A stretch of 64,000 nucleotides of DNA. Origin: Rhodospirillaceae bacterium. GTDB lineage: Bacteria; Pseudomonadota; Alphaproteobacteria; CACIAM-22H2. The position numbers and the translations under genes are program-made. The first letter of the stretch is position 1. Each line of letters opens with the position of its first letter. The stretch covers positions 62,001 to 126,000 of the forward strand of contig JALHMR010000008.1 in assembly GCA_022843945.1 (NCBI GenBank), in the 5' to 3' direction. Below are positions 34,236 to 42,633 of this stretch, piece by piece. Under the pieces are notes generated by a model, which did not search any database, was not told the origin of the DNA, and saw only the letters and a program-made list of their open reading frames with translations.

Positions 34236-35408
34236 TCAGACCCGGATCCAGCCGCGCTTGAAGGCGTGATACAGGCCCAGGCCGATGATGAAGGCGATGC
34301 CGATGTTCCACATCGCCAGGCCGGCGGTGACCAGGGTCGAGAAACGCTCGCCCTTGTCGCGGCTGAAATCGCAGGAGCCCAGGGCGAGCTGGGCGCCGGC
34401 CAGGAACAGCACCACGCCCATGACTTCCGGCGGAATGATGCGGAAGATCGTGCTCACCGAGCCGCTGAGGAAGATGGCAAGACCGAGCAGCAGGATGCCT
34501 AGCACGATCAGCGAGCCGCCGGTGCGGGCGCCGAAGGCCACATGGCCGGCCATGCCGCCGGCGCCGTGGCACATGGGAACGCCGCCGACCGAGCCGCTGA
34601 ACAGGTTCATCAGGCCGGTCGAGACCGCGACCTTGCGCTCGCTCACCGGCCGGTCGGCGAACAGCCGGTTGTTCTCCTCGGTGACGGCGATAACCGCGTT
34701 GCCGAGGGTCAGCGGCACCTGGGGCAGGGCCAGGAACAGCGTGCCGATCACCAGGTCCGACCAGGAGATGTCGCCGAGCGTCAGGCTCGGCAGGCGCAGC
34801 TCGATCTGCAGGGCGCCGAGCGCCGTGAGCAGTGCCGGATCGCGCACCAGCGCCACGACTGCCCCGGCCGCCAGCAGCAGGAACATCGCCGGAATGGTCT
34901 TGTTGGTGAGCAGGGCGAGGGTGGCGAAAAGCGCGATGCCGCTCAGCCACCAGCCCTGCGCCATGAGCTTCGCCCCGTCGACCATGAAGCTCAGGCCGAG
35001 GCCGAGGATGATGCCGATGGCGACCGGCCGGCTGACCACCTGGGCCACGCGCTTGGCCGCACCGGTGGCGCCGAGCAGCAGCCAGATCGCGCCAGTCACC
35101 AGCGAGGCGCCGTAGACCGCGCCCGCGGTGATGGTCGCCGTCTGCGCCGCCTGGGTGGTAGCCACCGCGCCGATGGCCTTCATCGGCTGCACGGGAAACG
35201 GCGTCTTGTAGTAGAGGCCGACGGCGATCATCGAGACGCCGAAGCCGAGCAGGATGCCGAAGGGATCGAGGCCCAGCAGGGTGATGTAGGCGACGATGAA
35301 GGGAATGAGCGTGCCGAGGTCGCCGAAGGCGCCGGCCCATTCGGCCCGGTCGAAACGGTTGCCCGCCGCCACGGGGGGCAGGGCCGAGGTGGCGGGCTCG
35401 GGCGCCAT
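34236..35408 (-). CDS. MOT1-type molybdate/sulfate transporter family protein
   Basis: 390 residues with about ten to twelve membrane segments. The two sequence blocks that define MOT1 proteins are FGDLGTLIPFIVAY and PVQPMKAIGAVA in the first half, and PLTLGNAVIAVTEENNRLF with GGVPMCHGAGGMAGH in the second. In plants and algae MOT1 imports molybdate; bacterial members are presumed to do so. The ATG at 35408 is 13 bases behind the stop of a TupA-like oxyanion-binding gene, so both are in one operon. That pairing favours an oxyanion such as molybdate or tungstate. Confidence 0.88.
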   Translation of the reverse strand: MAPEPATSALPPVAAGNRFDRAEWAGAFGDLGTLIPFIVAYITLLGLDPFGILLGFGVSMIAVGLYYKTPFPVQPMKAIGAVATTQAAQTATITAGAVYGASLVTGAIWLLLGATGAAKRVAQVVSRPVAIGIILGLGLSFMVDGAKLMAQGWWLSGIALFATLALLTNKTIPAMFLLLAAGAVVALVRDPALLTALGALQIELRLPSLTLGDISWSDLVIGTLFLALPQVPLTLGNAVIAVTEENNRLFADRPVSERKVAVSTGLMNLFSGSVGGVPMCHGAGGMAGHVAFGARTGGSLIVLGILLLGLAIFLSGSVSTIFRIIPPEVMGVVLFLAGAQLALGSCDFSRDKGERFSTLVTAGLAMWNIGIAFIIGLGLYHAFKRGWIRV

Positions 35409-35421
35409 CGGTCGCGCGCGG

Positions 35422-36321
35422 CTAACGCGCCGGCACCGGTGGCGTGACTTTCTCCACCACCGTGTTCTCGTTGTTGCGGCCCGCGGCCAGGAAGGGTGGC
35501 ACGTCGATGCCGGCATAGCGGAAGGCGAGGATGCGCGCCTGGACCTCGGGCGACAGCAGGTAGTTCTGCAGCGCCTGCGCCCCCTCGGCGTTGATCGTGC
35601 GGGCGGGGAACTTGGCCGGGTTGACGGCGACCGTCAGCATGAAGCGGTGCATCATCGAATCCGTGGGGATCACCATCTGCAGCGGCCGGTTATGGGCCTT
35701 CTGCGATTCGACGATCGCCGTGATGCCCCAGATCGTATAGCCCTTGAGGTCGGCGGCGCGGGCGGCCGCGGCATCGCCCTCGACGCCGATATCCATGTAC
35801 CAGCCCTGGCGGTCGGGCCGCCCGGCTGCGTGCCAGAGCGTCTCCAGCACGTAGCGCGAGTTCGGGTCGCCGTTGACCACGAAGGGCCGCTTGGCGGCGG
35901 CGATGCGGCGGAAGATCTCGATCGAATCGGTCTGCCCTTTGATCCTCGCCGGATCGTCGGGCGGCGCCAGGAACGCCGTCACGTTGGCCATCAGCGTGAC
36001 CGGCCAGAGGCCGAGGCCCTCGGCGACGAAAGCCCCCAGCCCGGCGTGCCGGAAATGGGTCAGCAGCAGGTCCGCCTTACCCTCGCGCGCCTGCTCGTAG
36101 ATGTCGCGGCCCGAATCAATCACCACCTGGTAGCGCCCTTGCGCCCGGAAGGCGGCGAGGAGGTCGTCGATGATGCCGGCATCGGTCTCGGTGCGCACGA
36201 CGAGGAAGCGCACAACGTTCGGCGAGGTTGCCGCGGGCGGCGTTTGCGCCCGGGAGGAGGGGACGGCGTCGCCGGTCGCGATGAGCACGGCGACCAATGC
36301 GGCGAGCACGCTTCTGTTCAT
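35422..36321 (-). CDS. TupA/ModA-like tungstate or molybdate periplasmic binding protein
   Basis: 299 residues with a signal peptide ending SSRAQT. The N-terminal lobe resembles TupA: TETDAGIIDDLLAAFRAQG, DIYEQAREGKADLLLTHF, FVAEGLGLWPVTLMAN; the C-terminal lobe has NGDPNSRYVLETLWHAAG and ILAFRYAGIDVPPFL. TupA proteins present tungstate to an ABC permease (TupBC); here no tupB or tupC is adjacent. Instead a MOT1-family transporter follows, an unusual pairing. The ATG at 36321 has GGGGGAAAAG upstream. The overlapping longer frame is not coding. Confidence 0.8.
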   Translation of the reverse strand: MNRSVLAALVAVLIATGDAVPSSRAQTPPAATSPNVVRFLVVRTETDAGIIDDLLAAFRAQGRYQVVIDSGRDIYEQAREGKADLLLTHFRHAGLGAFVAEGLGLWPVTLMANVTAFLAPPDDPARIKGQTDSIEIFRRIAAAKRPFVVNGDPNSRYVLETLWHAAGRPDRQGWYMDIGVEGDAAAARAADLKGYTIWGITAIVESQKAHNRPLQMVIPTDSMMHRFMLTVAVNPAKFPARTINAEGAQALQNYLLSPEVQARILAFRYAGIDVPPFLAAGRNNENTVVEKVTPPVPAR

Positions 36322-36374
36322 CGCTTTTCCCCCGGTTGTGCGTTGCCGAGTTCTACCGTGGTGGACGGCGCAAG

Positions 36375-37541
36375 TCACGAACCGGGCGCGCCGGCCGGCC
36401 GCGTGCGCAGGGCCAGCAAGGCGATCAGCCCGGCGACGAACAGGGCCGCCGCGACCCCGATGGCGGCGACGCCGAGGATTTCGAGCAGGAAGCCGAAGAC
36501 GAACGGCGCGAAGGCCTGGGTCAGGCGGGCGGGGGCGCCGAGCAGGCCGGTGCGCTCGCCGTAGCCGTAGGGGCCGAAGATCGCCAGCGGCAGAGTGCCG
36601 CGCGAAATGGTCAGCAGGCCGTTGCCGGCGCCGAACAGCAGGGCGAAAGCCACGGCCGCGGACGAGCCGAAGAGAGCCAGGGCGCTGATGCCCAGGAGAT
36701 GCAGCACCAGCGCGATACGCGCCGAGACCAGCGGATGCACCTTGCGCAGCAGGGCGAACTCGGCGAGGCGGGCCGCGACCTGGGCCGGCCCGACCAGCGC
36801 CGCCGCGGCGATGGCTTCGAGCGGAGAGGCGCCGGCGCGCTCGAGCAGCGACGGCAGGTGCGCCGCCATCGCCCCGGCCACGAACCAGCCGGCGGCGAAG
36901 AAGAAGGCGAGCAGGACCATCTCGCGGCGGGGCGTCCAGCCGATCCGCGTCTTCTCGCCGGGTGTCGCGGCCGGCGGCGCCACGATGGCCGGCAGCAGGA
37001 AGCGATTGAGGGGCAGGGCGATGACGAGGTTGAGCGCCGCCCAGACCAGGCAGGTCTCGCGCCAGCCGAAGACCTCGTTGAGCAGGGCGGAGAGCGGCCA
37101 GCCCACCGTCGAGGCGAAGCCGGCGAACAGGGTGATGCCGGTGATGGCGCTGCGCGCCTCGGCGCCGTAGAGCGCGGTGAGCGTCGCGAAGGCCGCGTCG
37201 TAAAGACCGAGCGCCATGCCCACGCCCAGGATCGCCCAGGCCGCGAACAAGGTGATCGGTCCGTTGGACGCGGCCAGCAGGGCAAGGCCGGCGGCGATGA
37301 CCAGGTTGGACACGGCAAGCACGCCGCGCCCGCCATAGCGGTCGATGACCCGGCCGACGGACGGCCCGAGAACCGCCGTGATCAGGAGGGAGGCGGAAAA
37401 GGCGGCGAACACCCAGGAGGCGGAAAGGCCGAGGGACGCGGCGATCGGTTCCGCCAGGATCGCCGGCACGTAGTAGGTCGACGCCCAGGAAAGCGTCTGG
37501 GCGGTGCCCAGGGCCGTGACGACGATGGCGCGGGACGACAT
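36375..37541 (-). CDS. Major facilitator superfamily transporter
   Basis: 388 residues, about twelve membrane helices with a central loop near 185-205 (PPAATPGEKTRIGWTPRRE). MFS motif A-like GRVIDRYGGRGVL occurs after helix 2. The start WASTYYVPAILAEPIAASLGLS resembles oxalate/formate-type or YbfB-like uncharacterised MFS groups. Substrate unknown. The gene lies 53 bases upstream of the TupA-like gene on the same strand and may be the first gene of that operon. ATG 37541 is chosen; a TTG eight codons upstream is less likely. Confidence 0.88.
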   Translation of the reverse strand: MSSRAIVVTALGTAQTLSWASTYYVPAILAEPIAASLGLSASWVFAAFSASLLITAVLGPSVGRVIDRYGGRGVLAVSNLVIAAGLALLAASNGPITLFAAWAILGVGMALGLYDAAFATLTALYGAEARSAITGITLFAGFASTVGWPLSALLNEVFGWRETCLVWAALNLVIALPLNRFLLPAIVAPPAATPGEKTRIGWTPRREMVLLAFFFAAGWFVAGAMAAHLPSLLERAGASPLEAIAAAALVGPAQVAARLAEFALLRKVHPLVSARIALVLHLLGISALALFGSSAAVAFALLFGAGNGLLTISRGTLPLAIFGPYGYGERTGLLGAPARLTQAFAPFVFGFLLEILGVAAIGVAAALFVAGLIALLALRTRPAGAPGS

Positions 37542-37642
37542 GGGACTCGTGGGCGGGTCTGCCAAAGCGGCACGAGCTTAACCAATCGTCGGCGCGCCGA
37601 CGAGGCACTCAGCCGCGTGGCCAAACCGCGTCGATTTGGGCT

Positions 37643-39502
37643 ATGTTTGCCCGGGGGCTTCTGCTAATCGGGCGCGGCTGGAAACCCCGGCCCCCGCCTT
37701 CCCGAAGGACATTCCGTCACGTGCTGCTAAGTGCTTGTTTTCCCACGGAGCGTCCGGCTTCAATACGCCGGACGGGCCGCCGGTTGTTCGGCGCCGGCCC
37801 GATCGTTTTGGCGCTGGCCGCCCTGACACTGATGGGCTGTGCCGGCCAGTCCGACCGGGCCCCGGCCTCGGACTCGCTGAGCTTGGCCGCCACCGAAGCC
37901 GGAAACTTCCTGGCGGCCCGCCAGGCCGAACGGCAGCGTGACTATGGCTCGGCGGCGCGCTTCATTCTCGCGGCCCTCGAGGACAGTCCCGACAATTACG
38001 ACATGCTGGTCCGCGCCCAGACCTTTCTGGTCGCCGACGGCCAGTTCGAGGAGGCGGTGGCGATCGCCCGCCGCACCCTGCGCGTCTCGCCCGGCCATCC
38101 GCAGTCCGTGCTCCTGCAGGCGCTCGCCGATGTCCGGCGCGGTGACTTCACCGGCGCCGAGCGCCAGCTCGACGGTCAGCCGCTCACCGCCATCAACCGC
38201 ATCGTCCTGCCGCTCGTGCAGGCCTGGATCCACGTCGGCCAGAACCGTCCGGCCGCGGCGCTCAATGCGCTGCGCCCGATCCTCGAGGTCAACGGCTTCC
38301 GCCCGCTGTTCGAATATCACTCGGCGCTGATCAACGATTTCGCCGGCCGGCCGGAACTCGCCGAGGAGCACTACAAGCGCTCGCTCGACATCGAAGGCGG
38401 GGCGCCGGCGCGCCTGGTCGAGGCGGCTGGCAGTTATCTCGAGCGCAACGGCAAGCGCGACGAGGCCCGCGCGCTCTACGCCAAGTTCCAGACCGAGAGC
38501 CGCGATTCGGCGATCATCGGCGCCGCCTTGACCCGCGTGGCCAACGGCGCGCCGCCGCCGCCCAGCATCGTGCCGACGGCGACCGCCGGCCTGGCCGAAG
38601 CGCTGTTCAACGTCGCCGGCGCGCTGCGCCAGGAGAACAACCAGCCGACGGCGCTGGTCTACGGCCGGCTGGCCCTGGCCCTGCAGCCCGACATGGCCGT
38701 GGGCGTGCTGCTGGTCGCCGATATTCTCGACAGCTACGGCCGGCGCGAGCAGGCCAACGCCATGTACGCGCGCATCCCGGCCGCCTCGCCGATTGCCTGG
38801 ACGGCGCGCGTGCGCGTGGCCGAGAACCTGCATCTCCTCGGCCGCACGGACGAAGCGATCAAGATGCTGGAAGCGATGGCCGCCGAGCGGCCGGATCGCA
38901 CGGAGGCGCTGCTGGCGCTGGGCCAGGTGCTGCGGATCAAGGAGCGTTTCGCCGACGCCGCCAAGGTCTACGACCGCGCCATCGCCCGCGTGCGCAATCC
39001 CGACGCGCGCGCCTGGTCGCTGTTCTACGCCCGCGGCATCGCGCATGAACGCTCGAAGCAGTGGACCAAGGCCGAGGCCGATTTCCTCAAGGCGCTGGAG
39101 CTGCAGCCCGAGCAGCCGGACGTGATGAACTATCTCGCCTATTCCTGGGTCGACCAGGGCCTGACCCAGCGCTACGTCGAGGCGCGACGCATGCTCGAGC
39201 GCGCCGTCACGCTGCGCCCCAATAGCGGCCATATCATCGACAGCCTCGGCTGGGTGCTCTACCGCACGGGATTCTACCCGGAAGCGGTCGAGGTGCTGGA
39301 GCGCGCGGTGGAGCTGCTGCCGGAAGATCCGGTGCTGCTCGACCATCTCGGCGACGCCTACTGGCAGGTCGGCCGGGTGAACGAGGCGCGCTTCCAGTGG
39401 CAGCGGGCGCTGGCCCACAAGCCGGAGCCCGACGCCAAGGCCGAGATCGAGCGCAAGCTGGTGAGCGGCCTGCAGCGGCGCACCGTGCGGCAGGGAAGTT
39501 GA
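37643..39502 (+). CDS. TPR-repeat lipoprotein
   Basis: 619 residues. After a basic N-terminal tail comes the signal VLALAALTLMGC with Cys near residue 66, a lipobox that predicts lipid anchoring. The rest is a string of TPR helices (AERQRDYGSAARFILAALE, GQFEEAVAIARRTLRVSP, YLAYSWVDQG, HLGDAYWQVGRVNEARFQWQRAL), typical of a scaffold in outer-membrane assembly or secretion. The N-terminus is uncertain: ATG 37643 leaves 47 residues before the signal core, and the in-frame GTG at 37721 gives a normal lipoprotein signal. Its stop overlaps the ispE start. Confidence 0.82.
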   Translation: MFARGLLLIGRGWKPRPPPSRRTFRHVLLSACFPTERPASIRRTGRRLFGAGPIVLALAALTLMGCAGQSDRAPASDSLSLAATEAGNFLAARQAERQRDYGSAARFILAALEDSPDNYDMLVRAQTFLVADGQFEEAVAIARRTLRVSPGHPQSVLLQALADVRRGDFTGAERQLDGQPLTAINRIVLPLVQAWIHVGQNRPAAALNALRPILEVNGFRPLFEYHSALINDFAGRPELAEEHYKRSLDIEGGAPARLVEAAGSYLERNGKRDEARALYAKFQTESRDSAIIGAALTRVANGAPPPPSIVPTATAGLAEALFNVAGALRQENNQPTALVYGRLALALQPDMAVGVLLVADILDSYGRREQANAMYARIPAASPIAWTARVRVAENLHLLGRTDEAIKMLEAMAAERPDRTEALLALGQVLRIKERFADAAKVYDRAIARVRNPDARAWSLFYARGIAHERSKQWTKAEADFLKALELQPEQPDVMNYLAYSWVDQGLTQRYVEARRMLERAVTLRPNSGHIIDSLGWVLYRTGFYPEAVEVLERAVELLPEDPVLLDHLGDAYWQVGRVNEARFQWQRALAHKPEPDAKAEIERKLVSGLQRRTVRQGS

Positions 39503-40473
39503 TCGCCGCAGCCGGCCGCGAGCTCTCCGAGAAGGGGCCCGCCAAGCTCAATCTCTATCTCCACGTCGTCGGCCGCCGGCCGGACGGCTACCACGAGCTC
39601 GACAGCCTGGTGGCGTTCGTCGAGGCGGGCGACGTCCTGCGGGCCGAACCGGCCGATGATCTGGCGCTGACCATCGATGGCCCCTTTGCCGCGGGCCTGT
39701 CTGTCGCCGACGACAACCTGGTGATGAAGGCCGCGCGAGCTCTCGCCCAACACACAGTCGTCACCCCGGCGAGAGCGGGGGTCCAGTCTCCTCCGGAGAC
39801 GAGTCTGGATTCCCGCTTTCGCGGGAATGACGAACGAAAAAGCGGTGCCACCCCCGCGAATCTCCCCGGCGCCCGCCTCACACTCACCAAGAACCTCCCC
39901 GTCGCCTCGGGCATCGGCGGCGGCTCGGCGGATGCGGCGGCGACGCTGCGCCTGTTGCGGCGTCTGTGGCGGCTCGACATGCCGGACGAGGCGCTGGCGG
40001 CGCTGGGGCTGACCCTGGGCGCCGACGTGCCGGTCTGTCTGCGCAGCCGCCCGAGTGTCTTGCGCGGCATCGGCGAGCAGCTGAGCGAGGCACCCGCCCT
40101 GCCGCCGGCCGGCCTCGTGCTGGTCAACCCGCGTGTGCCGCTCTCGACGCCCGAGGTCTTCCGCCGGCGCCGCGGGCCGTTTTCCGCGCCTGTGACTTTC
40201 GCAGCGCCGCGTGACGTCGCCGGGCTGGCGGCAGCGCTGGCGACGGCGCGCAACGATCTCGAAGCGCCGGCAACCGAGCTGGTGCCGGCCATCGGCACGA
40301 TCCTCCAGGCCTTAAGCGCCAGTCCCGGCTGCCGCCTGGCGCGCCTGTCGGGCAGCGGCGCCACCTGCTTCGGGCTTTACGACGACCCCCGGGTTGCCGA
40401 GCAGGCAGGCGCCTGGCTGTCGGCGCGTGACAGCGGCTGGTGGATCCATCCCACGCGCTGGGCCAGCCAATGA
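39499..40473 (+). CDS. ispE: 4-diphosphocytidyl-2-C-methyl-D-erythritol kinase, with in-frame repeat insertion
   Basis: GHMP kinase of the non-mevalonate isoprenoid pathway, which phosphorylates CDP-ME with ATP in the cytoplasm. Substrate-site PAKLNLYLHVVGRRPDGYHEL, ATP-binding PVASGIGGGSADAAATLRLL and the C-terminal LSGSGATCFGLY are intact. It has 324 residues against a usual 280-300. The excess is residues about 88-118, where a 72-bp palindromic repeat (39760-39831) interrupts the segment before ARLTLTKNLP. The frame is kept. The TTG at 39499 overlaps the TPR gene's TGA and has GGGA upstream. No in-frame ATG precedes the conserved region except far upstream inside the TPR gene. Confidence 0.9.
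   Translation: MIAAAGRELSEKGPAKLNLYLHVVGRRPDGYHELDSLVAFVEAGDVLRAEPADDLALTIDGPFAAGLSVADDNLVMKAARALAQHTVVTPARAGVQSPPETSLDSRFRGNDERKSGATPANLPGARLTLTKNLPVASGIGGGSADAAATLRLLRRLWRLDMPDEALAALGLTLGADVPVCLRSRPSVLRGIGEQLSEAPALPPAGLVLVNPRVPLSTPEVFRRRRGPFSAPVTFAAPRDVAGLAAALATARNDLEAPATELVPAIGTILQALSASPGCRLARLSGSGATCFGLYDDPRVAEQAGAWLSARDSGWWIHPTRWASQ
39760..39831. repeat. Dispersed palindromic repeat inside ispE
   Basis: 72 bases, GTCACCCCGGCG... to ...GCGGGAATGAC, same family as 5082-5150 and 11984-12053 with the CCAGTCTC/GAGTCTGG and TCCCGCTTTCGCGGGA stems. A length divisible by three preserves the ispE frame and encodes VTPARAGVQS and SRFRGND. Confidence 0.88.
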
Positions 40474-40482
40474 CCTGTCCTC

Positions 40483-40585
40483 ATGCTTCGAGACGCGCCA
40501 CTTGGAAGTGGCGCTCCTCAGCATGAGGTCTTCTATTTATGACCTCACCCTGAGGTGCGAGCGATAGCGAGCCTCGAAGGGTGGC
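40483..40585. repeat. Intergenic repeat CCTCATCCTGAGG family, copy 2
   Basis: Two stems: CCTCATGCT...AGCATGAGG with inner GCGCCACTT/AAGTGGCGC (40483-40531), then ACCTCACCCTGAGGTGCGAG with CCTCGAAGG. It is related to 14449-14525 and separates ispE from the SDR gene. Confidence 0.65.
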
Positions 40586-40664
40586 ATATTGCCCCGCATC
40601 TCCAAACAATGTTGAATGCGGCCACCTCAACTCAAGCAAGCCTATTAAGCGGGAGAGAACGATC

Positions 40665-41417
40665 ATGAGCGCGCCCACCAAAGTTGCCCTCGTCACCGGC
40701 GCCGGCAGCGGCATCGGCCGCGCCGCGGCCCTGGCCCTGTCCAAGGACGGCTACGCCGTGGTGCTCGCCGGACGGCGCAAGGAGCAGCTGGAGCTGACCG
40801 CCAAGCAGGCGGGCAACGCGCCCACTCTCGTGGTGCCCACCGACGTCAGCGATCCGGCGCAGATCAAGGCGCTGTTCGCCAAGACCAAGGAGGCCTATGG
40901 CCGGCTCGACGTGTTGTTCAACAATGCCGGCATGGGCCTGCCCGCCGTGCCGATGGAAACGTTGACCTACGAGCAGTGGAAGCAGGTGGTCGACGTCAAC
41001 CTCACCGCGCCGTTCCTGTGCACCCAGGAAGCGATCAGGATCATGAAGGACCAGAAGCCGCGCGGCGGGCGGATCATCAACAACGGCTCGATCTCGGCGC
41101 ATGCGCCGCGCCCGCATTCGGTGGCCTACACCTCGACCAAGCACGCCATCACCGGCCTGACCAAGTCGACCTCGCTCGACTGCCGCCAGTACGACATCGC
41201 CTGCGGCCAGATCGATGTCGGTAACGCCGCCACCGAGATGACCGAGCGCATGACCAAGGGCGTGCCGCAGCCCAACGGCACGATGATGGTCGAGCCGCGC
41301 ATGCATGTCGACAATGTGGCCAAGACGATCTCCTACATGGCCAGCCTGCCGCTCGACGCCAACGTGCAGTTCGTCACCGTAATGGCGACGACCATGCCCT
41401 TTGTTGGTCGCGGCTAA
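40665..41417 (+). CDS. Short-chain dehydrogenase/reductase
   Basis: 250 residues of classical SDR type. It has the cofactor motif TGAGSGIG (residues 11-18), the NNAG motif (FNNAGMG), catalytic Ser in NNGSISAH, and YTSTK (Tyr-x-x-x-Lys). AGRRKEQLE after strand 2, with Arg residues, favours NADP(H). Cytoplasmic oxidoreductase, substrate unknown. GGGAGAG lies ten bases before the ATG at 40665. No partner gene indicates a pathway. Confidence 0.9.
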   Translation: MSAPTKVALVTGAGSGIGRAAALALSKDGYAVVLAGRRKEQLELTAKQAGNAPTLVVPTDVSDPAQIKALFAKTKEAYGRLDVLFNNAGMGLPAVPMETLTYEQWKQVVDVNLTAPFLCTQEAIRIMKDQKPRGGRIINNGSISAHAPRPHSVAYTSTKHAITGLTKSTSLDCRQYDIACGQIDVGNAATEMTERMTKGVPQPNGTMMVEPRMHVDNVAKTISYMASLPLDANVQFVTVMATTMPFVGRG

Positions 41418-41523
41418 GGGTCCGGGGTCGCGGGGGCGCCTTGCCTCCGCTGCCGGACTTGCCCAAGATTGGCGCCAACGAGCCGCGCAGCCGGCCGGTT
41501 AACCACTCTGGGAGAACACGTCC

Positions 41524-42549
41524 ATGAAACTGCCCTCGCTTGCCGCCGCGGCGGTGCTGTCGGTCCTGCTGGCCGGCGCGCCGCGCCCGGCCGCCGCCCA
41601 GCTCGTCCTCTACTGCAGCGTGCTCAACGAATGGTGCACGCTGGCGGTGCAGGAATTCGAGCGCAAGACCGCGATCAAGGTGACGATGACCGCCAAGGGG
41701 TCGGGCGAGACGATCACCCAGATCCGCGCCGAGGCGGCCAATCCGCGCGCCGATATCTGGTGGGGCGGCACGGGCGACCCCCATCTCGCCGCCGCCGAGG
41801 CGGATCTCACCGTCCCCTACCGCTCGCCGATGAACGACCAGCTTCATCCCTGGGCGATCAAGCAGTGGGAGCAGTCCGGGCAGAAGACGGTCGGCATCTA
41901 TGCCGGCGCGCTCGGCTTCACCTACAACACCGAGCTCCTGGCCAAGAAGAAGCTGAGCGAGCCGAAATGCTGGGCCGACCTGGTGAAGCCAGAGTTCCGC
42001 GACGAAGTGCAGATCTCCAACCCGTCCTCCTCGGGCACGGCCTACACCGCGCTGGCGACGCTGATCCAGCTCTGGGGCGAGGACAAGGCGTTCGACTACC
42101 TCAAGCAGCTGCACCGCAACGTCAACCAGTACACCCGTTCCGGCCCGGCCCCGGTGCGCAACGCGGCGCGCGGCGAGACCACCGTGGGCGTCATCTTCCT
42201 GCACGACGCGGTGGCCGAGGCGGCCGCCGGTTTCCCGCTCAAGGCCGTGCCGCCCTGCGAGGGGACCGGCTACGAGATCGGCTCGATGTCGATCATCAAG
42301 GGGGCGCGCAATCTCGACAACGCCAGGAAATGGTACGACTGGTCGTTGAGCGCCGAGGCGCAGAACCTGGCCAAGCAGGCCAAGTCGTTCCAGGTGCCGT
42401 CGAACAAGGCGGCTTCGGCGCCGCCCGGCTCGCCCCGGCTCGAGGACATCAAGCTGATCGACTACGACTTCAAGAAGTACGGCAGCAGCGTCGAGCGCAA
42501 GCGCGTGGTCGAGCGCTGGGAGAAAGAGGTCGGCACCCTGCCGAAGTAG
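41524..42549 (+). CDS. ABC transporter substrate-binding protein (iron/polyamine type)
   Basis: 341 residues with a signal peptide ending AAAQL. The type 2 periplasmic-binding fold is seen in VLYCSVLNEWCTLAVQEFERKT, ADIWWGGTGDPH, TYNTELLAKKKL and NPSSSGTAYTALA, resembling FbpA/AfuA/PhnS-like proteins (COG1840). The ligand, ferric ion or an organophosphonate-type solute, cannot be fixed. The Tyr pair of FbpA is not evident. It is the only plus-strand gene next to a minus-strand ABC importer (44556-48824) that has its own binding protein. CTGGGAGAACACGTCC precedes the ATG. Confidence 0.85.
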   Translation: MKLPSLAAAAVLSVLLAGAPRPAAAQLVLYCSVLNEWCTLAVQEFERKTAIKVTMTAKGSGETITQIRAEAANPRADIWWGGTGDPHLAAAEADLTVPYRSPMNDQLHPWAIKQWEQSGQKTVGIYAGALGFTYNTELLAKKKLSEPKCWADLVKPEFRDEVQISNPSSSGTAYTALATLIQLWGEDKAFDYLKQLHRNVNQYTRSGPAPVRNAARGETTVGVIFLHDAVAEAAAGFPLKAVPPCEGTGYEIGSMSIIKGARNLDNARKWYDWSLSAEAQNLAKQAKSFQVPSNKAASAPPGSPRLEDIKLIDYDFKKYGSSVERKRVVERWEKEVGTLPK

Positions 42550-42633
42550 AGCTGGGGTGACCTAAGCGCCGCCGGCGCGGCGAGCCGGAGATCGCCCCCG
42601 GGCCCGGCGCCCGGGGGCTCTTCAGGGTGCCGC

